Shown: one piece after another, positions 1-7,365 of the stretch
How the letters are laid out: the number at the start of each line of letters is the position of its first letter
Position numbering within the stretch: the first letter of the stretch is position 1
NCBI RefSeq assembly: GCF_007559335.1
Contig: NZ_VMBG01000001.1
Location: 1,860,001 to 1,924,000, forward strand
Length of the DNA: 64,000 nt
Origin: Rariglobus hedericola
Lineage (GTDB): Bacteria > Verrucomicrobiota > Verrucomicrobiia > Opitutales > Opitutaceae
Direction of reading: 5' to 3'
Made by a program: the position numbers and the translations under genes
The notes under the pieces: model-generated
Told to the model about the DNA's origin: nothing
What the model saw: the letters and a program-made list of their open reading frames with translations, nothing else
Databases searched by the model: none

Positions 1-390
1 AACGCCGCCCGCGATGCCGGCCTCAAGATCGGCCTCGCTTCCAACTCCACTCACGCTCACGTCGAGGGCCACCTCGCGCATCGCGGCATGCTAAAGCTTT
101 TTGATTTCATCGCGTGTCGCGACGATGTCGCCATCGGCAAACCCGAGCCCGACGTCTACCTCGCCGCTTTGCGCGGACTAGGCGTGGATGCGAACGAGGC
201 CGTCGCTTTCGAAGACTCGGTGCCCGGCCATGTCGCCGCCCATCGCGCCGGTCTGCGCGTCGTCGTCGTGCCGAACCCTTCGACGCGTCACTGCGAATTC
301 CCGTATGGGGGTATCATACTCGAATCACTCGCCGATATTTCGCTGAAAAGCCTGACAGATATTCTCAACCGCGACTCGCAGGGTCGGTAA
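1..390 (+). CDS. HAD-family phosphatase (beta-phosphoglucomutase-like), C-terminal part
   Basis: The reading frame is open from the first base of the window, so the N-terminus and the DxD nucleophile motif lie outside. The visible part has HAD motif II (ASNS near residue 15), motif III lysine in a GKPEPDVYLAA stretch, and motif IV (FEDSVPG) followed by HRAGL, the order typical of beta-phosphoglucomutase-like haloacid dehalogenases that dephosphorylate or isomerise small sugar phosphates in the cytoplasm. The substrate cannot be told from this part. The 3' end overlaps the end of the convergent glpD gene by 26 bp. Confidence 0.85.
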   Translation, partial: NAARDAGLKIGLASNSTHAHVEGHLAHRGMLKLFDFIACRDDVAIGKPEPDVYLAALRGLGVDANEAVAFEDSVPGHVAAHRAGLRVVVVPNPSTRHCEFPYGGIILESLADISLKSLTDILNRDSQGR

Positions 391-1924
391 ACACATAGCC
401 CCGGGCCAGCCCTGTGTAAGCGGAAACCTGCGCCCGCTCCCACGCCGCATCGCGACCCAGTTCGCGTGCGAGCAACCCGGCCACCACCGGCGCGGCCTCG
501 ATCGAGGCACATGCATTGAGCAACAAGGCGCGCGTCCGCCGCGCCAGCACATCTTCCACCGTGCGCGCCATTTCGCGCCTCGCGTGCCAGACCACCTCGA
601 CCTTGCGAAATGAAAACGCCGGATGCACCCGCTCGCTCAACTCCGTCTCTGCGCCAGCCAACTCGTGGATCGCGGCCGCATCGGAACCATAAACATCTGA
701 CGCCGACTCCATCCAACCGTGCACCTTCAAATCCGCCGTGTGGCTTTCGCGTCGGGGCCAGCCCGCCGACACTTCCGCGTGATTGATGACGTCTTCGCCC
801 ATCTTGCGATAAGTTGTCCACTTCCCGCCGGTGATGGTCAGCAATCCGCCCGCACTGTTCACAATAGTGTGATCGCGTGATAACGAAGCGGTGCGCCCCG
901 TGCCCGCCATCTTCACCAGCGGCCGTAGTCCTGCATACACACTGAGCACGTCCGCGTCTGATGGATCCGTCGTGAGATACTTGCGGGCGTGCTCCATGAC
1001 AAATGCCCGCTCTTCATCCAGTGCGCGCGGTTCAATCGAGGCATGAGGCACTGGCGTATCCGTCGTGCCCACGATCACGCAATCATGCCACGGCACCGCA
1101 AACAACACGCGCCCGTCAGCAGTCTTCGGCACCATCAACGCCGCTTCTCCCGGCAAAAACCGGCGAGGCAAAACCACGTGAATGCCTTGGCTCGCCGTTA
1201 CCAGGGGCACCGCCGCAGCCTCATCCAGTTTCCTCAGTTCATCGACAAACACACCCGTCGCATTGATGATGATTCGGGCGTTCACCGTGAACTCCGCACC
1301 GGTTTCTTCATCGCACACCTCAACTCCGGTAATCCGTCCCGACTCCTTAATAAAACCGGTGCACGCACAATAATTCACCAGCACCGCGCCTTGATCAGCC
1401 GCCGTCTGCGCCAGATTGATCGCCAGTCGCGCATCATCGAACTGGCCGTCATGATAAACGACCCCGCCCACCAATCCCGCAGGCTCCACCGTGGGCAGGA
1501 GCCGCAACGCTTCCGCGCGATCCACCCGGCGCGAAGCCCCCAGATTCAGCTCGCCCGCCAGACAATCGTAAGCGGTGAGTCCGGTGCCATAGAAAAACCG
1601 GTTCCATCGCGTATAGCTTGGAATCACGAACGCCTGATTACGCGCCAGATGCGGCGCGTTGCGCAAAAGCCGGCCGCGTTCCCGCAACGCATCGCGCACA
1701 AGCGAAATGTTGCCCTGCTTCAAATAACGCACGCCTCCGTGCACCAGCTTGGTTGATCGGCTGGAGGTGCCTTTCGCGAAATCACTCCGCTCGATCAACG
1801 CAACCCGGTAACCACGTGTCGCCGCCTCGACTGCCGCGCCCAAGCCCGTCGCTCCTCCACCGATAATGAGAACATCAAACGCATCCGTCGCGCGCAGTTG
1901 ATCGAGCATCGGTGCGCGTTGCAT
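365..1924 (-). CDS. glpD: FAD-dependent glycerol-3-phosphate dehydrogenase
   Basis: Oxidises sn-glycerol 3-phosphate to dihydroxyacetone phosphate at the membrane and passes electrons to quinone. A GGGATGLG Rossmann motif for FAD lies near residue 20, followed by TSSRSTKLVHGGVRYL, a signature of GlpD, and by a late GGKWTTYRKM segment. Length (about 519 aa) is normal for the family. I chose the ATG at 1924 over a TTG at 1930 because GGAGG lies 7 nt upstream of it, one of the few clear Shine-Dalgarno sites in the window. The site is inside the end of the upstream glycerophosphodiesterase gene, so the two are probably translationally linked: diester to glycerol phosphate to DHAP. Confidence 0.93.
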   Translation of the reverse strand: MQRAPMLDQLRATDAFDVLIIGGGATGLGAAVEAATRGYRVALIERSDFAKGTSSRSTKLVHGGVRYLKQGNISLVRDALRERGRLLRNAPHLARNQAFVIPSYTRWNRFFYGTGLTAYDCLAGELNLGASRRVDRAEALRLLPTVEPAGLVGGVVYHDGQFDDARLAINLAQTAADQGAVLVNYCACTGFIKESGRITGVEVCDEETGAEFTVNARIIINATGVFVDELRKLDEAAAVPLVTASQGIHVVLPRRFLPGEAALMVPKTADGRVLFAVPWHDCVIVGTTDTPVPHASIEPRALDEERAFVMEHARKYLTTDPSDADVLSVYAGLRPLVKMAGTGRTASLSRDHTIVNSAGGLLTITGGKWTTYRKMGEDVINHAEVSAGWPRRESHTADLKVHGWMESASDVYGSDAAAIHELAGAETELSERVHPAFSFRKVEVVWHARREMARTVEDVLARRTRALLLNACASIEAAPVVAGLLARELGRDAAWERAQVSAYTGLARGYVFTDPASRG

Positions 1925-1926
1925 GA

Positions 1927-2670
1927 TCAAGCCTCCGCCAGTTGATTCCGCAACCAGCCAGGGCGGTCGGTCGTGATGCTCACCACCCCCGCTTGCGCGA
2001 GTTCACAGGCACGGCGCGGGTCGTTCACCGTCCACACATGCAACTGCAATCCATGCGTCCGCAGCCGGTCAACCAGCCGCGCATCGATCGCCCAGCCGGC
2101 GCTCACATCGAGCCCATCAAAGCCGCTGACCTGGCACAATGCGATCCACTCGGGCAGCCGCTCGGGCGCACCTTCAGGCGTATCCAACAACAGCAGTGCG
2201 CGGCAACCAGGTAGCGCGTGTTTTGCATCCAGCAGCGCAGTCGCATCAAAGCTGATCAACACCATGGCCGACGCCGCGAGGGCAGAACGTTCCGCCACTT
2301 TCTTCAAGGCCGGCACGAGCCCGGGCGTTTCCTTGAGTTCGATGAAAATCTTCTTCCCCGCCGGCACCGTGGCCAGCACCGCGGCCAGCGTCGGCACGCG
2401 TTCGCCCCGATAGGCCGCCGCTTTCCAGATGCCCGCATCGAGCCCCTGAATGTCGGCAAGCGTCAGTTCATCCACCCGCGCATCGCGTCCAGTCGTCCGC
2501 AAAAGCGTGGGGTCATGGATCGCCACCACTTCGCCGTCCTGCGTGAGGTGCACATCGATCTCCACAGCATCGGCATTTTGCGCCCAGCCCAAATTGACAG
2601 ACGCCAGCGTATTTTCCGGGGCCTCGTGCGAGGCGCCGCGATGCGCAACAATTTCAACCGTGGAGTTCAT
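1927..2670 (-). CDS. Glycerophosphodiester phosphodiesterase
   Basis: Hydrolyses glycerophosphodiesters from phospholipid turnover to sn-glycerol 3-phosphate plus an alcohol. The N-terminus shows VAHRGAS and ENT, followed by EIDVHLTQDGEVVAIHD, which holds the Glu, Asp and His residues that bind metal and catalyse in the GDPD TIM barrel. An in-frame start at 2736 exists, but it would overlap the upstream exonuclease gene and add residues before the HRG motif, so I prefer the ATG at 2670. No signal peptide is visible, so a cytoplasmic UgpQ-like role is likely. The product feeds the adjacent glpD. Confidence 0.9.
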   Translation of the reverse strand: MNSTVEIVAHRGASHEAPENTLASVNLGWAQNADAVEIDVHLTQDGEVVAIHDPTLLRTTGRDARVDELTLADIQGLDAGIWKAAAYRGERVPTLAAVLATVPAGKKIFIELKETPGLVPALKKVAERSALAASAMVLISFDATALLDAKHALPGCRALLLLDTPEGAPERLPEWIALCQVSGFDGLDVSAGWAIDARLVDRLRTHGLQLHVWTVNDPRRACELAQAGVVSITTDRPGWLRNQLAEA

Positions 2671-2692
2671 TATACGGCCAGACACCAACGGC

Positions 2693-3358
2693 TCAAAAAA
2701 GTCCGCCTTGGCGCAACGCATCGCGTTTTTCTCCATCCAACGTGCTCATTTCCAGCAACCACCCGCAGGTTTGTGTCGCCAGTGCGGGCTCCTCCGCGAG
2801 TCGCGCGAGCAGCAATGCCCCGGCAAGCGCGTCATACAACGCGCAGTGGTAATGACGTCGGTCCGCCGGACAATGCGTGGCTGCGAGCGCATCGAGGCGT
2901 GGCTGCAACGCAAAGGCCGCCACCACGTCGGCCAGTTTCGCCGACGCGAGCGATGGATAAAATTGCGGATACAACCGTCCCGTATCCACCCACGGCCCCC
3001 AGTCGGTCGCGACCGCCCCCGGACGCGCGAAATCCGGCGAGGTGCGCGGATAAGGCCAGACGGATTTGATCAACGTATTTTCAGCGTTGGCAAAATGCGC
3101 GGCCAGCGGAGCAGTTTCCCGCCAGTGCGCGAACTTCTCGAAATCATCGGAGAACGGCGCGTGCCCCGCAACCGTCGCGGCATCTAGCCCGTGAACCGCC
3201 GCATCTTCCGTGCGCACGCGTCCCGTCGCCCTGCACAGCCGTGTGTGCGTTTCCAGGATCTCAGCCCCTCGCAAAGTAACCACGCCGTATTCGAGGATGC
3301 CGGACGCGATGCTTCCCTCAAAATCCACAAAATGAATGAGCTGGTCGGTCCAAGACAT
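2693..3358 (-). CDS. DEDD-type 3'-5' exonuclease domain protein
   Basis: A 221-aa protein with the DnaQ/RNase T fold pattern. Asp12 and Glu14 in FVDFEG form ExoI; a VHGLD stretch follows near residue 55; a late HYHCALYDALAGA segment supplies the His and Asp of ExoIII. It should remove nucleotides from 3' ends of DNA or RNA with two metal ions. There is no polymerase fusion and no GIY-YIG domain, so it could be a proofreading-like, RNase T-like or oligonucleotide exonuclease. Its ATG lies inside a 15-bp sequence that is repeated at the start of the divergent neighbour. Confidence 0.75.
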   Translation of the reverse strand: MSWTDQLIHFVDFEGSIASGILEYGVVTLRGAEILETHTRLCRATGRVRTEDAAVHGLDAATVAGHAPFSDDFEKFAHWRETAPLAAHFANAENTLIKSVWPYPRTSPDFARPGAVATDWGPWVDTGRLYPQFYPSLASAKLADVVAAFALQPRLDALAATHCPADRRHYHCALYDALAGALLLARLAEEPALATQTCGWLLEMSTLDGEKRDALRQGGLF

Positions 3359-3490
3359 CGTGGATCAAGAAACACACGAACCACCCGAAATCCAAACATT
3401 ACTCCACATCGCCCGCCTACCTGCCCTCGGCATCGGGAGGCTTTTTTCGTGTGTTTCGCACGTTTCGTGGTTTCTAAGACATCGTGGATC
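3352..3490. repeat. Miniature inverted-repeat element with 15-bp flanking duplication
   Basis: AAGACATCGTGGATC occurs at 3352-3366 and again, identically, at 3476-3490. The 109 bp between begin with AGAAACACACGAA (from 3368) and end with the inverse of AGAAACCACGAA, a terminal inverted repeat of about 12 bp with one indel. The right half is a degenerate tandem of TTTCGTG units. The left copy of the duplication contains the exonuclease ATG (minus strand), the right copy the GTG of the HisN-like gene. This looks like a non-autonomous insertion with target duplication; I see no coding capacity in it. Confidence 0.6.
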
Positions 3491-4248
3491 TTACGCCTTA
3501 CCGCACGTTTTTGAATGAACTCGCCATCCAAAGCGGGGAATTCATCCGTCCCTACTTTGCCAATCCCGCGCTGGCGGTAGAAATCAAGTCCGACGACTCA
3601 CCCGTCACCGCCGCCGACAAAGGCGCGGAGCAACTCCTGCGCGCGTTGATCGCCAAAAAATTCCCCTCGCATGGCATCATCGGCGAAGAGTTCGGCGAAG
3701 ACCGGCCCGATGCCGAGTTCACTTGGGTCCTCGACCCGATCGACGGCACGAAGTCCTTCATCACCGGCGTGCCGCTCTGGGGCACTCTCATCGCGCTTTT
3801 GCACAACGGCCAACCGGTGCTCGGCGCCATCCACCAGCCGATTCTCAATCAGCTGATGATCGGCGACAACACGACCACCACGCTCAACGGCCGGCCCGTG
3901 CGCGTGCGTGACTGCGCCCGTATCGAAGAAGCCACTCTGCTCACCAGCGATATCTACAACCCCGCCAAATACCAGAATGGGGCCGCCTACGAGGCCTTCG
4001 CCCGCCGGGCACGCATCACCCGCACCTGGGCGGATTGCTACGGCTACCTGTTGTTGTCGGCCGGCTTTGCCGACATCGCGGTCGATCCGATCATGAATCT
4101 CTGGGATCTCGCCGCCGTGGTGCCCGTGGTGCGCGGCGCCGGCGGCGTCATCACCGACTGGCAGGGCGGCGATCCGATGAAAGGCACCTCGACCGTCGCC
4201 ACCTGCCCGTCGCTTCATGCCGCGACGATCGCGGCCCTCAATCCCTGA
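3484..4248 (+). CDS. Histidinol-phosphatase-like / inositol monophosphatase family protein
   Basis: A 254-aa metal-dependent phosphatase of the IMPase fold. GEEFGE (metal-binding Glu), LDPIDGTKSFITG (the DPxDGT motif) and NLWDLAAVVPVVRGAGG (the late WD motif) are all present in order. The TKSF and WADCYGYLLLSAG forms resemble HisN-type histidinol-phosphatases, so dephosphorylation of histidinol phosphate is likely, though other sugar or nucleotide phosphates are possible. The start is GTG: an in-frame stop at 3475 excludes anything earlier, and no ribosome binding site is seen. The stop codon directly abuts the convergent DUF2059 gene with no gap. Confidence 0.82.
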   Translation: MDLTPYRTFLNELAIQSGEFIRPYFANPALAVEIKSDDSPVTAADKGAEQLLRALIAKKFPSHGIIGEEFGEDRPDAEFTWVLDPIDGTKSFITGVPLWGTLIALLHNGQPVLGAIHQPILNQLMIGDNTTTTLNGRPVRVRDCARIEEATLLTSDIYNPAKYQNGAAYEAFARRARITRTWADCYGYLLLSAGFADIAVDPIMNLWDLAAVVPVVRGAGGVITDWQGGDPMKGTSTVATCPSLHAATIAALNP

Positions 4249-5025
4249 TCACGGGCTCACCACCGGCGTAGCCTGCGCGGCAGCTTCGGCGGCGGCTGCT
4301 TTCTTTTTTGCAGCCTGCTGCTTCGTAAACTCGGCCGTCATCGGGCCGATTTTGGCCATGCCCGCCATCATGCGCGGCATCATGACTTCCATGGTCTTTT
4401 TTTGCACGTCCGGCTGCTTGTCGATCATCGCCTGACCGGCCGGTGTGCCGTAAAAATCGCCCAGTCCCTTCAACTCGGACTTGGTGAAGACGTCGCTGTA
4501 GATTTGCGCGATCTCGATCTTCATTTCCTCCGGCTTCATCTCCGCAAAAATCATATCCATGACCTTGGCTTGGAACTCGGCCACATCCGCCGAATCGGCG
4601 CCTTTCATTTTTCCGGTCATGGACTTCGTCATTTCGATGACAGACCTCTTTTGCTGTTCGATGATTTTCCCGAACATTTCCTCGAACTTCATTTTATTCA
4701 AAACCTCTTCAGCATCGGCCAGCGTCGCCTTGGTGTCGGCTGCGCCGATAGTGCTCGATGAGAGTTTCAAAACCGTTTCGCGTCCGTCTTTGACCAACAC
4801 GATGGCATCTTGAGCTGCGCGGTATTCGCTCAGCGTCCAGCCGGAAAACTTGCCGCCCACGCCGATCCAAGCCGTATCACCGCCAGGAATCGCCAAGGCG
4901 AACCGTCGGTCCGTCCCGGTGGCGAGCATGCCCCTCAACTCGGGGATCACTGGTTCTGCCGCTGACAACGCGGAGACTAACCCTAAAAAGCAAAACAAGG
5001 CGCGCCAACGGGGTAGTTTTGACAT
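4249..5025 (-). CDS. DUF2059-type secreted protein
   Basis: A 258-aa protein with a signal peptide (about residues 1-22, ending LVSALSAA). Residues about 30-95 form a short beta-rich segment (WIGVGGKFSGWTLSEY, then VLVKDGRETVLKL) that resembles the small periplasmic domain of GspC/PulC-like proteins. Residues about 105-235 are helical, with YSDVFTKSELKGLGDFYGTPAGQAM, the characteristic DUF2059 stretch. The tail is Ala/Lys rich. Function is unknown; DUF2059 proteins are envelope-associated. A weak GGTGG lies just before the ATG. Confidence 0.7.
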   Translation of the reverse strand: MSKLPRWRALFCFLGLVSALSAAEPVIPELRGMLATGTDRRFALAIPGGDTAWIGVGGKFSGWTLSEYRAAQDAIVLVKDGRETVLKLSSSTIGAADTKATLADAEEVLNKMKFEEMFGKIIEQQKRSVIEMTKSMTGKMKGADSADVAEFQAKVMDMIFAEMKPEEMKIEIAQIYSDVFTKSELKGLGDFYGTPAGQAMIDKQPDVQKKTMEVMMPRMMAGMAKIGPMTAEFTKQQAAKKKAAAAEAAAQATPVVSP

Positions 5026-5186
5026 GAAACCACCGTGAATTACGCCTAAAAGAAAGCAATCCGGCGCATCCCGTGCCGTCGCACAGGCTCGCTCCGTGAT
5101 TAATTCGCATCAAATCCACCAAGGACTTGCATCAAGCCAATCCAATTCTTTTTCATAGGGATAGCTTATTTTATCCGCCCGCCGCC

Positions 5187-5930
5187 ATGAACCCTTCTTC
5201 CTGCTCGATCATTTTCAAAGCCTTGGCACTCGCCGCCCTGTTGACAGCCTTCACAGCCCACGCCGAGAGCTTCACGCTGAACGACAAGCAAGGCCGCTCC
5301 ATCAAAGCCGATGTGATCGAAGTCACCGGCGATCAGGTGAAAATCAAACGTGACGACGGCCAGACGTTTAATGTTTCGCTCTCCACACTCGCCGCAGACG
5401 ATCAGACAAAACTGAAGGCTTGGGCTGAGAAGGAATCCAAAAAATCGCTACCTCCCGGCGCACTTCAAGTGGAACTGAGCCGAGGCAATTTCAAAACCAT
5501 CAAGGTTGACAGCGATGTCACCCTGGTCGGGGGAGAGATCGTCAAAAACGGCCGCACGACCACCGAAGAGAAATGGGGTTATGCCGTCACGATCATCAAC
5601 AAGACCTCAAAGCCCATCGACAACCTGCGGACGGAATACCGGCTTTTTGCGACTGTGGACAACGTCCATGTGAAGGAAAAAGAAGGCCTGAAAAAGAAAG
5701 CCTACCAGAGCCAGATTGAAAACATCCCGGAGCTTGGCCGCACCGTCTTCCGCACGGAAACAATCTCCGCCTTGAAAATGAAATACAACGGCAACATCGT
5801 CTCGGCAAAGACCGGTGACAGCAACAGCCGCGAAACCCTCACTGGCATCTGGATGCGCATTTATCTTGGTGACGAGCTCGTCTACGAAGCTGCCATGCCG
5901 GAAAAATTACGCACCACTGAAAAATGGTGA
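5187..5930 (+). CDS. Secreted SHD1-like domain protein (first of a tandem pair)
   Basis: A 247-aa protein with a signal peptide (cleavage about AHA-ES near residue 24). Right after it comes a domain like SLA1 homology domain 1 (FTLNDKQGRSIKADVIEV, KIKRDDGQTFNVSLSTLAADD), a small beta-rich module often found in secreted proteins of Planctomycetes and Verrucomicrobia. The rest, about residues 90-245, is a beta-rich domain of unknown function (WGYAVTIINKTSKPI). The ATG at 5187 is chosen because it begins the signal peptide; an in-frame start at 5127 adds an unlikely leader. The next gene encodes a paralogue 18 nt downstream. Confidence 0.7.
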   Translation: MNPSSCSIIFKALALAALLTAFTAHAESFTLNDKQGRSIKADVIEVTGDQVKIKRDDGQTFNVSLSTLAADDQTKLKAWAEKESKKSLPPGALQVELSRGNFKTIKVDSDVTLVGGEIVKNGRTTTEEKWGYAVTIINKTSKPIDNLRTEYRLFATVDNVHVKEKEGLKKKAYQSQIENIPELGRTVFRTETISALKMKYNGNIVSAKTGDSNSRETLTGIWMRIYLGDELVYEAAMPEKLRTTEKW

Positions 5931-5948
5931 GCCAGACATCCTGAGACT

Positions 5949-6686
5949 ATGTATATCCGGCGCTTATCCCTCGTTGCACTGGCCGCTGTTCTCACCAGCT
6001 CGCTCTTTGCTGAAATCTTCACCCTAACCGACAAGCAGGGTCGGTCGATCACGGCCGACGTGTTGTCCGTGGAAGACGATAAAGCGCGGATCAAGCGCTC
6101 CGACGGACAACAATTTGACCTGTCGCTCTCGCTGCTCACCGATGAAGATCAGAAAAAACTGAATGAGTGGGATGCCCTAGAAGATGCGAAGCCCAAGCCG
6201 ATTCCGGCCAACGCCATCGAAGTCATCACCAGCCGCGCAAAGTTCAGCTCCAACAAAGTCGAAACAACCGAGACCTATCAGGAACAGGTATTCCGCAGTG
6301 ACGGAATGGGAGGCGGGAGAACCGTCATGGAGACCCGCACCCGTATCCTCGTCACCACTACGGAACAATGGGGCTACAGTGTCACCGTGACCAATCGGCT
6401 GCTCGGCCCTCTCACGGGGCTTCGCGCCGAATACGCGCTGTTTACCAACAGCAATAACCCCACTCGCGGCGCTTCAGGCCCCTTGGCTATCGGCACGCTC
6501 AAGAGTCGCGGCAATATCATTCTCAAAACCACCTCTGTTCCGCTCGTTAAGTCCGCCTACAAAGGCACCAGTCCCAAACCGGCCGGTGGACAGCTTTATG
6601 GTATCTGGGTGCGGGTTTATCGAGGTGACGAACTCATCCACGAAAGTTCTTCCCCTGACACGCTCCGAACCAAAGCGACTTGGTAA
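5949..6686 (+). CDS. Secreted SHD1-like domain protein (second of a tandem pair)
   Basis: A 245-aa protein with the same layout as its upstream neighbour: signal peptide (about residues 1-20), SHD1-like module (FTLTDKQGRSITADVLSV, RSDGQQFDLSLSLLTDED), then a beta-rich C-terminal domain with the shared phrases WGYSVTVTN, LRAEYALF, YGIWVRVYRGDELIHE and SPDTLRTKATW. The similarity over the whole length points to tandem gene duplication. The two genes are 18 nt apart and followed by a strong terminator, so they form a two-gene operon. Function is not known. Confidence 0.7.
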   Translation: MYIRRLSLVALAAVLTSSLFAEIFTLTDKQGRSITADVLSVEDDKARIKRSDGQQFDLSLSLLTDEDQKKLNEWDALEDAKPKPIPANAIEVITSRAKFSSNKVETTETYQEQVFRSDGMGGGRTVMETRTRILVTTTEQWGYSVTVTNRLLGPLTGLRAEYALFTNSNNPTRGASGPLAIGTLKSRGNIILKTTSVPLVKSAYKGTSPKPAGGQLYGIWVRVYRGDELIHESSSPDTLRTKATW

Positions 6687-6769
6687 TTCCAGATAGCTAG
6701 ACGGGGCTGAGACGCGGCCAACCATCACGCACACCTCACGCACCCGTCTTTACTTTCAACAAACTGCAC

Positions 6770-6803
6770 AAAAAACGGCGTCCTTTCGGCACGCCGTTTT
6801 TTT
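6770..6803. terminator. Rho-independent terminator, probably bidirectional
   Basis: A perfect stem AAAAAACGGCGT / ACGCCGTTTTTT encloses a 9-nt loop. A-run and T-run on the two sides let it serve both the SHD1 pair (plus) and queF (minus), which converge here. Confidence 0.85.
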
Positions 6804-6841
6804 GTGCGCCTGAACGCAGGAAAGCAAAAAGATCCGATCGT

Positions 6842-7225
6842 TTAGCGACTAGCTTTCTTCGATGATTTTTTCACCGGAGCGGCTTTGTAGTCAGCCGTCA
6901 CGACCGAGGAAAAACCACCGCGCGCCTTGAAGTCGGCGATGATCGTGAGCGAACGCGGCTTGAGCACTTTGCCGAGGTCATCGCAGATCTTGTTGGTCGC
7001 ACCCTCGAAGAAGATGCCTTCGTTGCGATAGGCGTGAAAATAGAGCTTCAGCGACTTCAGCTCGACGCAGGTTTTATCAGCCACGTAGCGCACCGTGATG
7101 GTCGCGAAATCAGGATGCCCCGTCATCGGGCACATCGACGTGAATTCGTGATGCGTATGCGCGATGATAAAATCGCGATGCGGTGCGGGATTCGGAAAGG
7201 TTTCGAGGATCTTCAGGTCGGCCAT
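6842..7225 (-). CDS. queF: NADPH-dependent 7-cyano-7-deazaguanine reductase
   Basis: Reduces preQ0 to preQ1 in queuosine tRNA modification. At 127 aa it is the short, unimodular QueF type. Catalytic Cys32 lies in FTSMCPMTGHPDF, with Asp39 as the general acid, and the QueF motif VELKSLKLYFHAYRNEGIFFE follows at about residues 55-75. The C-terminus carries a Lys/Ser-rich tail (KKSSKKASR) beyond the folded domain. No other queuosine genes are nearby. The ATG is preceded by ACC and has no clear ribosome binding site. Confidence 0.95.
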   Translation of the reverse strand: MADLKILETFPNPAPHRDFIIAHTHHEFTSMCPMTGHPDFATITVRYVADKTCVELKSLKLYFHAYRNEGIFFEGATNKICDDLGKVLKPRSLTIIADFKARGGFSSVVTADYKAAPVKKSSKKASR

Positions 7226-7229
7226 GGTC

Positions 7230-7362
7230 GGAAGACAGAATACAGAGGACGGTAAACGGCAAGACGAAGCAAAATTTCCATCCGTCTACCGTCTTTTCTG
7301 TCCTCCGTTCTCAGTCCTCTGCCCTCTGTATTCTGTCCTCCGTCCTCCGTATTCCGTCCTCC
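7230..7362. repeat. Pyrimidine-rich dispersed repeat, inverted-pair copy
   Basis: Between queF and the RNase Y gene, 7282-7362 is a degenerate tandem of CTGTCCTCCGT-like units. The left end (7230-7252) is the inverse complement of the same unit and matches the right end over about 20 of 23 positions, with only A/G differences, so the whole 133 bp can fold into a long hairpin. The same repeat occurs without an inverted partner at 21757-21818 and 58155-58215. Confidence 0.65.
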
Positions 7363-7365
7363 GCC

